DNA of 64,000 nucleotides from Paralvinella palmiformis (Eukaryota; Annelida; Polychaeta; Terebellida; Alvinellidae), in NCBI GenBank assembly GCA_025642065.1, contig JAODUP010000154.1:902501-966500 (forward strand), written 5' to 3'. Positions within the stretch are counted from its first letter, which is position 1; the number at the start of each line of letters is the position of its first letter. This document shows, one piece after another, positions 39,198 to 52,400 of the stretch. A model generated the notes under the pieces. It was not told where the DNA came from. It made no database searches and saw only the letters and a program-made list of their open reading frames with translations. A program made the translations under genes and the position numbers.

Positions 39198-42100
39198 CTA
39201 CAATAATTATAAGAAACCCAATGCTGAAAATCAGAGTGCTTGTAGTTGTAAAGACATTTCATTATGTATATGGAATATGCTTTAGACTAAAGTTTAGTTA
39301 ACGTATCAAAAACAAATACAGGGTACATATATCATTATTACATGAAGCCCTTAAAAGGCTTAACATTTAATAAGACGCACTGAAAAAGAAATTGAAAAAG
39401 GCATATTTTGCAAGTAAAACGTGATAACTGGCGACTAGTCTGGTGTATATATGAACTTTGTTTCATAATAAACCAATCCATATATAACTATAAAGAATAG
39501 AAGGAATAAAAGCAGAATATTACTTGATTTTTATTGACTCACAGAGATCTTCAAGTTTCATAATTTAGGTTCTGCACTTGATTACGGAAAAGGCATAATT
39601 AATACGTATGATTATTATAATTATGGGACATACACATTTTTTATTGTTAAGCATCGGTATGTGCACGTTAATGGATCTACCACGGGGAAGACCATTGGTT
39701 AAGTTTACTCAAGCAGTTGCTAATGGGGTGGATTTAGGCTGCATTTGGTTATAAGGGATTATGGCGAGATGCACCAAAGAAACTACACCCCCCAAAAAAC
39801 AATGACTAGTGCATGACTGTGTCAGGAATTGGCTAACACGCGAGCTTGCTGCATCAGAATAAGTAGTGTTTCTGAATGTGAAGTTGTGTTGTGCTCTCCG
39901 AGCGCATGATTTAAATCATTTAAAATCTAGACATCAGTAAATCTAAATGTGCCTTTGCTTGTAGTTCGGGTAGTATCCCCAGGCTGTCGCTTGTTTGGCA
40001 CAACCTATATAAATCTAAATGGGCCACGATGAGCTACACTATATATATGCACAGATAACTGTCACATACTGTGATTAACGTAGACCTCCAAACGTTTTGA
40101 AAGGTCAACCGGACGTGGTAAAACGTAACCCGGCAGTGCCAAACCACCAATACAGACATATATGTACGTACACACACACACACACACGTTATATATATAT
40201 ATATATATATATATAACAAGATATATATAACCAAAAATCTTTGAAACGGATAATTTTATATTGCGATAGAGACTCTATAATGTGATAGCGTCTAAACATT
40301 ATATAATTATTTTCCAGAAAGTTCACATTGGGCGCCTCCGTGGTCTAGCGGTAGCGTGCTGGACCACAGATCACTACCACACGTGTTCGAATCCCGGCGT
40401 GGGCATATCTGAAGGTTGTTTCGTCTTTCACTTCGTCTCATTACCTTTGGAAGTCGCTCGGCCCATTTAGCCTACATTGTGCACAAAAATGGCCGTAAAA
40501 CATCAATCATCTCCCAGAAAGTTCACCCGTCTGCGACCAAGCAACTCCATTATCGTTAGCAACTGATGTAAGCCAATGAAAACAACGAGAACAAGCACAA
40601 TATATATGTCAGAATGTGGCTTTAAATATGAGAAACACAATGAACATATTGTGATGTCGATACTGACTCCAATCTACCTAAAAACTGTAAATGTAGCTAT
40701 TTTACCCGTTACTTTTGTGGAACTGGCAGTGTTAAGTTAATTAAATGAGCGAAACATGAAACGCCACATAGCTCGGCTGTGGTTAAAACCGGGATGCTAG
40801 AAGTATAGGATTATTCGGACTGACATGTCATCTAACATGCAGTCATGAGCAATTCATGGACGAATTGGAATAAGCAGCCTACGCAGGCCTTACAGATAAT
40901 TTTTTTACTCTCCCAAAATACCTCTACGTTTTCCCTAAATAACAATTTATAACAGTCATACAGAAGACAAATTTCATACATAAATATTATCTTACGGTAC
41001 GCTACTACACTGGTGCGGGCGCCTCCATGGTCTAGCAGTAGCGTGTTGGACCACAGATCACTACCACCCGTGTTCGAATTCTTGGTTTGGGCATATCTGA
41101 AGGTTGTTTCATCCATGACTTCGCTTCATTACCTTTGGAGGTCGCTCGGCCCATTTAGCCTACCACGTGCACAAAAGTGGCCGTAAAACATCAATCACCA
41201 TCTACTACTCTGATGAGGCTCTCCTTCAATAACAGCTCTCGGCCGTGAACGTCTGTGTACCAACTTCTCACGTGATAACCGTGTCATCTAGTGAAAGTCA
41301 TACGAACTACAACTACAGCCAGTAGACAGGATGAGTGTTACTCGTAGTGTTATAGTAATTATGCCTTTATTCGGCTTGAGTAAGGGTGTAATTCGTAAAT
41401 TACCGATGACATGTACACCTGTGGTCATCCATTCACACAGAAAGTATATATTTAACTTTATTATAAAAAAACACAGGCTGGTGTTGTGAAGTCGCTCTTC
41501 AAACCAGTGTATTAACAAAATTACAGCAATAGAGGCCACCAATGACGATGGGAAACTAGATATTTCCATGTTTTCTCATCAACTAAAATAAAGATATATA
41601 TATATATATTTAAATAACAGAACTTCACTTCTATTATATTTTTAATAGGATATGAAAGCATCAAAAATTCAAATGAACAGTTCTTCGGTCACTATTTACT
41701 TAACGGCCTTTAGATGCCACGGACCTAAACATTCCCTCAGTTAAACAAAGTTTTTAGCTTACTGTTACTAATTAATGGTGATACATTGTGCTGTGGGGAC
41801 AAAGCGGGTGGTTAATGGGAGATGTGTTACACTTGTTCCAGTGTTGGACATTGCGTCAAAAATGACTGAAAGTCGGATGTAAATAAATTGTGAAAATTGC
41901 CTTCTCAAAATGTATCGTCCAGTGATCCAAAGCATTATATACATATTAATAAAGTAGGCCCCCGTTATACAGTGCCCCGTCTCACTTCCCGGTCCGCCTA
42001 TAACGCGGTCGACGGGTTGTGGGTCCCAACGGCCTGGCTATAACGGGAGGCTACTGTAATAGCTAGTAATTCACTTATATTTTGTCAAAAGAACTATTTC

Positions 42101-45100
42101 AAGCACCTAAACCAGTTCAGCCTGATATGTATTCCATGTGCTACCTAATTATCTTGGTGTTTGATATAAAATCAGAATAAGAAATGTTTTTGAAAATTAA
42201 TTTAAAGAAAAATATGGCAGGATATATTGCCTGAAAAATCAGACTCGAATTTGAGTCTTGGGTAAAGAAAATTTGTATGGATAAAAGTTTCTATGAAGTT
42301 GATTTCTGTTGGGATTTCGTTGAAGCTGAGAATTATTCGGATGCTAAATTTTGACTACAACTGCACAGGTCTGTTCTCCAGTGGTCGAATATTATTTTCT
42401 AATCGGTGAATACGTAGAATAAGTGAAAGCATCTTTTGTCTCTACAACCATGAAAATCTTAATTGCTTCTAAGTCTTGTCCACTAATATTAATTGTTGTT
42501 CATCTGATATCAAACATCAATATGAATAGTACGATCAGACCTAAAAGCAATAAACTTGCCCAAACAGAATAATAAAAAGTGATAATATTTATTTGTTTGA
42601 TTACGACAATTAAGTTCAAGGTTCCACTATACCAATGTAATAAATTCATATGTCATAACTTAAGAGCTTAAACACTCCGTGTTGACTACTGGTAAGTAAT
42701 CTTAGCTGGAAGTTGCAGTAAGTGTACGTTTTTGAAGAGCAACAACTATAAATTTGTCGTAAACTCTCAACAATAAATTTACAGTAGACACTATGAGTTT
42801 GATAAAAGTGTTGCTACTAAACGGACTGACTAGACTGCTGTATACCACTTTATATATACCGTATTCAGGACCGGACGCCCAGGACGTGTGGATTTAGTTT
42901 TCGGGCTAGTGAGTAGTCTAAAATACTAGCGTGGCCTGGCTACTGCCATTCTGAGGCAAGATGTGCGGTAGCCTCAAGTTCGTTTTCCGTAGAATGATTT
43001 TCCGATGTTTTGGAGCTCATTATACCAGTGGAATTTTTATATAATGCACCGAGATACCAGGAAATTAAGCAATACATTTTCTATGACTATCAAATACTGG
43101 CTATTAAATCAAATACATGTCTATTTCTGTATGAAACAATCTCATCAAATAATTTTTACATGTACATTTGTACCTTTCTATGGGTATAAAATACAATTTC
43201 ATAAAACAGTGAATCTTGCATCTGTGCGTTGATTGAACAGGTTATGGTTAGAGTTGTTTCAGTGCAGATAAGATAATCAGAGGCAAATACATGCTTCAGA
43301 TAATGCGAGGGTGTACTGCAGTTCGGGTACTGTATCAGGTGGCAGTTGTGACAATGAACATTTATGATATGTGTGCTTTATATCTTTTAATGAATATATT
43401 TTGTTTGAATCTATATTTGCGAAACGTTGAACATTGTTTCAAATAATTCGTATGAACTGCTGAACATATTTGTTTGCAATATGAGGGCTTATATCCTAAG
43501 GTGTTTTTATCCAGGAAAATCCTGGCAAGTTTATGACACAATGCAAACAAAATTGGTGACACATTTTTGAAATGGCTTAAATTATTAATGTTATTAAACC
43601 AATATTGTAAAAATTATTATACGATAAATTAGGGCCTCATTATTAGACCTGATTGGTTTGCGATTTGTTTCTATAGCTTAAGGGGCAGTACTAATTCAAT
43701 AAAACTATTCATTAATTGGACAACAAGCAAGACACTGCCATCTTGTGTTGGTGTATATCTGTGGCTGACCATGCATGCAGTGACTTCACTTAATGATCCT
43801 CCACATGGCAAGAGCTCAAGATATCTGCTAATCTGATTCTATTAATCCATCTTATAGATTTCACATTAAATTATAGTTACACATGATTAGTTTCATGGGT
43901 GGCTTCAATACAGCCAAAAGGGGATATAAGGTGGGGAAAAGTGACCTTGAATCATATTGTAATACATTTTAAAACCAATCACAAACTGTTAATAGTAACT
44001 ATTTTTTTCATAAATATTGGTGTATTTATAGCACAGCGCAAGAACCAGTCATGTTCAAGGGTGGTAGACATGTCCATCCTATTCCACCTGGGAATATTTT
44101 CTTAAAGTGACAGTGGATGGTAAAGTTCTTGCTAAGTGCAATCAATATATGTGGTCACCATCAAACACCATTCCTTGTGTGCTAATTAAGCTACACAACC
44201 AAGCCATAGATAATAATACTGTAAGAGAGACCAACAAACAATATTATTTTATACTCATGTTTGTAATATATAAATATACTAATTCTGATATAATGATTAT
44301 AATCCACAACCGATTCTAAGCAAATTAAATCAAAAGTAAAAGTTAAATTTAAAAAAAATTAATCACTAAATATAGTGAATACAAGTTTAGGATAGTTAAG
44401 ACGGTATACTATATGAGGTCAAAAACGTATTTACGACAGGTTTATGACACTGTCATTAGTCAGTTGACGCTTAGTGAGTTAATCAGTTAGATCTATTAGA
44501 TCTACGCGACTACGGCTAGATGTAGATCTCTAGATCTAAATCATAATTGAAGGATTTATTTTAATTTTTAGCTCACCTTGTTCAACGCGATGGTCTGAGG
44601 CCAAGTGATTATGAGATCTGCCAAAAAACAATACAACACGACTAAGAATCCTATTCATACCTTCCGACGACCCCCTATTAGAACTATTGCTGTTGGCACG
44701 AGACGGCTGTAGAAATGTTCCTCTCCAGTTGGGAAAAACCCGAGTTCTCGATCTACAACACGGTGAGAATAGGTGTTCATTTCGGCTGAACACCGACACA
44801 CGTCTCAAGGCAATGATACGCAAAGATATCATATGCTAGGCAATTGTGAACTAAATGATATTACCGCTACTTGTCTGTAATATACATACATATAGATATA
44901 TTTATGAACAATAACAATCAGTGAAGCGGCTCGGAAGACTATGGTCTGGATATTCGAGTCCAGAAGTCTACTAGTTTCACTTCATTGTCTGGTAACTACA
45001 AAACACGTATTGCGGGTCACAGAACAAAGTCTGGTACGCTTTAAATCGTTTCCAGCTGGTACTTTTTGAAATGCAAATATTTTTACGACGATATTGATGG

Positions 45101-48100
45101 TTTATTTAGGATGCTTGCAGACGACACAACATGTTTTGAAATTTTATCTTACCTTACTAATCGACGCGACAAGATCGATTAACAATTGTAACTAGCAGCT
45201 ACAGCGATTTCGTTTTTGTTAAATGCTATAATTAAGCGTTGAAAGAAATTACATTTTGGCGAGAAATGCTGCTCTTTGTTAAGGCCGGTATTATTTACCC
45301 GGCAGCCGGGTTCCGAACGATAGAAAACGCATAGAAAGAGTAATCAATGCGACATACGGGAGACAAACATCCTTCAGATATTCCCATGCCGAGGTTCGAA
45401 CTCGGGTGGTAGTGATTTGTGATCCAACATTAATGTGATTACAATGCATCTGCCTACGGTTGAAACAATGGAAATCAAGGAGTTATTTTCTCAAAAATGC
45501 TTAATTAAACAGCTCACTCTCAGATAATATAACATAACTATGTAATTCCTATTAAATAATCCCCAAATCCCACAATAATATTCAAAGCTCTGACGTCAAC
45601 TAGCCCAAGGATCATGTGGTTTAATTCCAAATAGAGGAATCTCAAATGGGTAAGTAGAATTTTTGAGAGTTCCAACAAGACTGATCCCAAATGGACGAAT
45701 TTATTATAAAAAAAATCTAGTCATAACTCATATCCTATCATATTAACACTAACCCTTACCAAAACCCTCAAATTATGAGAACTTGTCTTGTTGGATTAAT
45801 TTATATCCAAATGTGTTTTATGTTAATTAAATTATAAATAAAATGCACATTTTGCTTGGCTGAAATATTATAAATGTATGCACTATATATGGTCTATCCG
45901 GCCTCCAAGTCTTGTAAATGAAATGTATTATAGACACTTATTGTATGAATACTTTCTGTCTGAGAGGACACAGAAATGTATTTCTTAGGTATGAGATGGC
46001 TCGAAATGCCCATAATTTAGTTTTGTGTAAAAATAATTGTATAATTGTATATTTGTTATCTGTACCATCTCGAAATAAATCTATCTATCTATCTATCTAT
46101 CTATCTACTTGGACCAACTATAGACTAATATTCATAAATAAGATTTTCTTCCGAGATTATATGCTTGGGTGACATATGTTTTAAATGGATCATATAAATA
46201 GTTGCATCTGGTGATGTCAGACTTTGGAATGATCTGTGGGTAACTTTAAATGTTACTATTATAGTCATTTTGTGCCCAAGGTAGGCTAAATGAGCCGAGC
46301 GACCTTCAAAGGCAATGAGGTGAAGTGAAAGATGAAACAGTCCTGCCGTGGTTTGAACCAAGGGGCTATAGATATGTGGCAAACTGTGCTACCTCCTAGG
46401 CCATGGAAGCAACCCCTGGGTGATTTTAAAATGGGTGTGCCAGCAGACTAGTAATAGCCGACTTACAAGCACTTTGAACTGGACTATTTCTTTAAAAGAA
46501 ACAGTTCATTCTCAGATAATATGCTTATAAGGTATGCCAAAATTCCACACTAATATTTATGAACTATACCTGATATCATAGAAATAAGTAATCCAAATTA
46601 CCGGAGGGTCGCCATTACAGCTCCCTCAAAGGCCAGATTGTACAGCGGGAAGGAGATTTCAGATGCTCTGACGTCGGCTTGCATAAGTATTATGTAACCA
46701 TCATCATCCAGTTCGAATTATGTCACAGATTATCTGGCTTAGCTATCTTCGTAAACCAACCTACCCCCAAGCTTAACTTACTAACTAATGCACGCTAACT
46801 GAGACAGTCGTTGGTTCATTTACGTAAATCTGACAGTCGGTTGGACGTTTGGTCAATTCGTGTCACAAGAGCACCAAATAATCTTCCTAAGGAATTTCAA
46901 TATGTATAGCTTACTTTAGCTATTTTAGTAACATATGGCGCTGTTTGGAACAACTATCTGGTAAAATTAATAAATATGATTTTGGCCTGATATTTTATGC
47001 TTGCCGGACGCTTCTTTAGTTTGCTATAACTAGGTAATACAAACAGACAGTTGATAACTGGTGACCTCACACTTCGGGAGCATATCCAGCCTGTGTCTGG
47101 CTTCAAAATGGCGATACCCACAGACGTGTCATAGTCGATTAACCTGTGCTTCAAACTACACTTTTTAATATGTGGCTGATGTTATTTTGACATCATTTAT
47201 AATGTATGTGAACAGTATTACTGAAAATATCAAATGAAAGTGAACTGTTCCTTTGAACTAGTGCAACACCTTGAGTATCCTCCTAATTATATACTGTGTA
47301 ATATACCTAACAAACATATAACGCCATTTATCTTGTAGAATTAAGTCGAATGTTTCATGTTTTCATGCTTGATTTATCATTCCTGATAACTAATTTAAAT
47401 CCTAGTTATTGTTAAGTACGGATTCGACTCGGGTCAGTTGGATTCCTATAACCAAATCAGTCTCCAAAGCTACCGGTTGGCTTTATTTCACCATCGTATC
47501 TTGACTGGAGATTTGGTGCAACTACAGGATCATCTAGCAATCTGTTCTATGAATCTGTCATCCTCAGTCTGAGTTGATCTCTGATTCGTCATCTTCAATC
47601 GTATCTAATTTGCATTTTGGTAATTATGAAGTACAATTTGCTGTTCGAGTGCCAACCATTAACTATTCTGTTAAATTCTTCATATCCATAGAAAAATACA
47701 CAATCCTTACTAAAGCCTTAGCCATAATATATGGGTATTATTATGATGATAAAGTTTTAAACAAATCTAAAAAATGCTATGAAAAATTATATACCAACAA
47801 GGCTCCTCAAAAACCATAAAAATTTAATCAAGTAATACTGGCCAGAATATTCATGAGAAAGTATATTTTGCATAATTAGGCCATTGTTTTTTGAATACTT
47901 GTTTTACCAAAAAAATTGTTTAGAAAAAATAGGGTTGGTCGGTAGCAATGAAATATTGGTCAGATAAAAAAATATTGGCGAAAAGCTATATATTCTATAA
48001 CATATGTCATGTTTGGAATGTAGCCATTTACAAATTCCCAATGTTGTGATTTTTTTAATTTTAGATTAATATTCAGATTTGCTTTACTCACAGACTTGAA

Positions 48101-49376
48101 TATTTTGGTATTCAATGAAAGTAGTTCTTTAGTAATCCCACTCCCACTTCTGACTGTTCTATATTTAAATGGATGTGTTCTGTGGTGTTTTAGCTGCTTC
48201 AACTGCGTGTTATTCAGTTCTAGTTCAATGACTTTCACAGAAGTATGGGTCTCTAATACAAGGATATCCACTGGCTTCTCTCCCAGGATGGTCTTCTGGC
48301 CCATGATAATGCTTTGTATGGCATCGTCCTTTAATTGGGATATAATAATCTCAGCAATTGTTCTGCTTTTGTTAGCTTTATAATTTCCTTTTCATTGCGC
48401 ATCGACAATGAAAATTATACAGAAACAAATGGAAGACTGTCTGCATCAGTACTTGCCACCACCTTTCCAGCTTATTATTATGAGGCCGGTGATTGGTTGA
48501 AAAAGGGGTAAGTTAGTGTTAAAAAAATGTCAATAGGTGCCACAAACTTTCAGTCTGGGCAGGAAAACTAAATTAAAAGACAATTATTTTGGATGGCAGG
48601 ATTCAGCTGCTGCCTGCACCTTTGTAATTGTAAAACAAGCATTCGAAAATGGCCTTAGCAGTGACTAAAAATTTCCTAACTTCTTAAAAACAATGGCAAT
48701 AATTTTACTAATCTGAGATAAAGAATTAACATTAGCTAAGGTTATTATAATATTCAAAAAAGGATAATAATACAGAAGTTGAAAAATATGGACCTGTCTC
48801 TGTGTTCACTGTCATATCACAAGTTATTGAAGAGTTATCTATGACCAGGTTTATAAATGTGTTCAGAATAATAACATGTATAGTTCTATCAACTACAGTC
48901 AGCTTTTAGAAATGATAATTAACTGAAATAATGTTGATAAATCATACAGATTATAGTAAATAATGCTGACAAAGTGAAGTTATGTGGAATGGTACTGTTG
49001 GATCAACAAAAAGCTTCTGACATATTGAGTCAAGAAATTTGCTTAAATAAACAAATAAAATGTTTTTCAAAAATAATGCACTAAATTGGATCATCATATT
49101 AAAATGTCAGATAGTGAAAATTAATGTGGTACAAAGTGAGAACCTAGTAAAATAATGTAGGGGATGTCACGAGGAAGTATTCTTGGACTATTATTTTGGA
49201 TTCATTTCCATAAATGATATGGAAATTGGTGTTAATTAGTGTAAATTTTTTTATCAGCTATATAATTCATTTGCTAATTAGTGCCATTACTGCATACAAT
49301 GAACTGGTGTAAGTACCATTTTTCTAGTCTTTTGCTCAGCAAGATTATATTTACGTTTTTGTACTAAGTTATGTAA

Positions 49377-49440
<64 letters not shown>

Positions 49441-52400
49441 GTGTGTGTGTGTATACACACACACACACATCTAATTTACATGATTTATTGTTTTGAATTT
49501 TAATACTGTATCAAACAAAAAATAATTTTTTTGAGGATTTTAATAGAAACATGGCTAATATTGAATTTTATGTACTTTATTAGACATATTTAGTGCACAG
49601 TGTGCTCATAATATAGTGACCTAGCTTCTTGACATTATGTTAAGTTCAACATATTAAGCATACAGTACACTCAAAAAATCATGAACAAAGTTTTCATTGC
49701 CTAAGTGCATACTTTTTTCATAGAGCTGAGCTCGTAACCTTTGGGATTTCAGGAAACCATAATGGCTAGTAATTAAGATTATTTCCTATATCTATGATAC
49801 CAGATAGAGTTCATGATTATTATTATGGGTTACTTTTATAAGCATTACACATCTAAGTTATAATATCTGAGGGAAAACTAGTCCTTTAATTCAATACACT
49901 TTAGTAATATTGCAATGTTATAAGTAAAATGAGCCCAAAATGATTTTCATGATTAAATCAATCAGTTATTTTGTTCTTGCAATATGGCTTTTATGAATGA
50001 ATGTTTCCATGAATTAAAAAAAAACCTATGGTTTGATATAAATATAAATTTGGATTAAATAATTTTCTTCTTCTGAATTAAGTATCATCCCATTTTGTAA
50101 CATGTGGAACTTACAATGAAATACAAGATGTTTAATTTTATTGTCTAGAATATTCCTGATCAATTTGTTTTCAAATACCTTGTCTTATTCCAGATTTTTC
50201 TCCCCTTGTGGATGATGCATTTTGATTTTTCAATTCACCTAGAAAAGGAAAAATGGTTTATGTACAGTTGGCATATGATTCTTATGTGCTGATATCAGTT
50301 AATAAATTAAAACAGACTTAAAATACAAGACAAAGAAACAAGAAATAGATAATACTACCTGAACATGACTCTAGCTATTTCATTGTCAAATAAAATTATT
50401 CAAGTGTCACAGAAAGCATCTCATCTTATTTTTTAGTTAATGAGCCTGCTTTATTACAAATGAGTTATATCTTCTGGCTTAGAAGCAATATGATGATTAT
50501 TGTTATCCCAAACCTACATTAACTGAGAAGCTATTGTTTGACCAACCAGCCATCATGAAAACAATCCAAAAAATTCTCAGATTCTATATTAGGAATCAAA
50601 GGACTAGATTCTTTATATCGACATGGAAATTTAAATCAGTCCAAGATGAAACCATAGTAAGATCATAATAGAAGCATACATCTTTGAAATGGGAAATTCT
50701 CAGTTTCTAGTCTGTCAATCAGGATTAAGGACAGTAAAATTGTTAACAGATCGTGGATTATGCACATAAATATACATGAAGTCAACTATTTAGACTCTTC
50801 AGCTTAAACAAGCACAACCTACTAATTACCAACTACAAACTGTAAATCTAATCATAATAATTAATTACTCTGTGAGGGATTTCCTATCTGTTGTGGTAAG
50901 TTAACAGCAACACGCTCCTTAGTAATCTTACTGATAATATATGGCTGCATCTCACTATTGCTGAAGAATCTTTCTAACACTTTCATATTTTCTATTTCTA
51001 CTAAATATTTACCAGTTTTTCCTTTATTAAAGACTTTTTCTTTTTCCTTTTCTCCCAGATCTCTGTTAGTATCTGTAATTTCAAGTAACATATAAGTTAA
51101 CTGAATATATCATTTGTTAATAAATTACAATATTCAATGTTTACCATTTATTATTTTGTTTAAATTCTGAAGTTGATAATACTTTTTATTGACTAACAAC
51201 TAGAATAACTGAAATTAAGAAAACATCAAATAATAGCCGATTCTTTCAACTTTAAGGTATAAAACAAAGAAATTTTCTATATGTTACATTTGATTAAAAT
51301 CCCACATAGGTGGACGCAGGGTCTGAAGTCATCTTTTAAAATATTTTGTTATAGAAGTTCCTCTGGATTTCATGTAGGCATGAAGATTTCAGTTTTAAAA
51401 ATCTAACGGATGCTATTGAAATATTTCATATGTGTACCTAAACATGTTTCTATGAATACCTGACTGAAAATTGACACACAACATATATATAAATATATAT
51501 GTGTGTGTATACTAAAATTATGACCCAGACTTTCATATCTATCAATACTAAATATTACCACAAATAAAACATTCTATGCTATTTTATGCAGTATGCTATT
51601 TAGTATCTCAGTTAGGAGAGAGCTTGTTAGCTAATTAGAATATGTTAGGATTATTGTAATAGACAATGACAGTCTAACATGATAATGGGGAATCAAGTAA
51701 ATATGCTTTTATGCCTTCTGTTGGTTAGTTACTCCATGTTTACAAGGTGTTTAAAAAACAAAATAGATTATTTCATAAATGACATAACATATCATTTTAC
51801 ATAATATTATGATAAAGATAGAAAGGAGGGAAATAGTTTCATTTATCTAAAATATACATTTTCTTATTTTGGAGTGGATGCAAATTACAAAGACATATGA
51901 GTTGTCTCAGATCTCTTTGTTAACAAAAATCATTACTGAAATATTGCTCTGCTAAATACCTTGTCTTATTTTAGCATCTCCACCTACATTCACTGCTTTA
52001 TCCTGATTCATCCAGTGGCCTAAAAAGAAAGATATATAAAGCAAAACTTAAATTTATTATAGGCCAAACATTGTAACACATTTAGTAATAATAAACAGAA
52101 ATTTCAAATCATGGAAAATGTTGAAAAGAAAAGATAACAAAATGCCCAAAAGCTATGATACAGTAAAGCATTAGCCTTAAATCATAGACAGAAAACTTTG
52201 AAGAAAAGCAGTATTAGATAAAGTCTATAAGCCAAAACATATCTTCAGTGACATAATTTTGAGTAAAGCAATCTAAAACTTATTTGAATTCAGTGAAAAT
52301 GGACAAACAATCTATAGCCTATGATTATAGAAAGATCTTGTTGACAGGATAAAGGTACTTCAAAATTATAAGTTATTCTGTCCATATAGTTGTTCTTTTT

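Larger units (their letters stand above)
37332..44576 (-). other. Long MACROD intron
   Basis: No exon identified. Contents: the end of the 3.5-kb duplication, a CTAG-rich island (38.56-38.96 kb), TA runs (39.16 and 40.19 kb), a SINE B fragment (39.96 kb), two SINE A insertions (40.3 and 41.0 kb) and a small inverted-repeat element (41.95 kb). The remainder is AT-rich. Confidence 0.55.
44833..50178 (-). other. MACROD intron with SINE and LINE relics
   Basis: Contains SINE A fragments at 45.37 and 46.26 kb, an (ATCT)n run at 46079-46108, an unidentified minus-strand frame at 47.96-48.40 kb, a LINE RT relic at 48.73-49.24 kb and microsatellites at 49.38 kb. Otherwise AT-rich with no supported feature. 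Confidence 0.5.

Noticed and set aside
40331..40405. Possible functional tRNA gene
   Set aside because: A and B boxes are present, but the cloverleaf stems do not close properly, and the element continues into a SINE body with target duplications.
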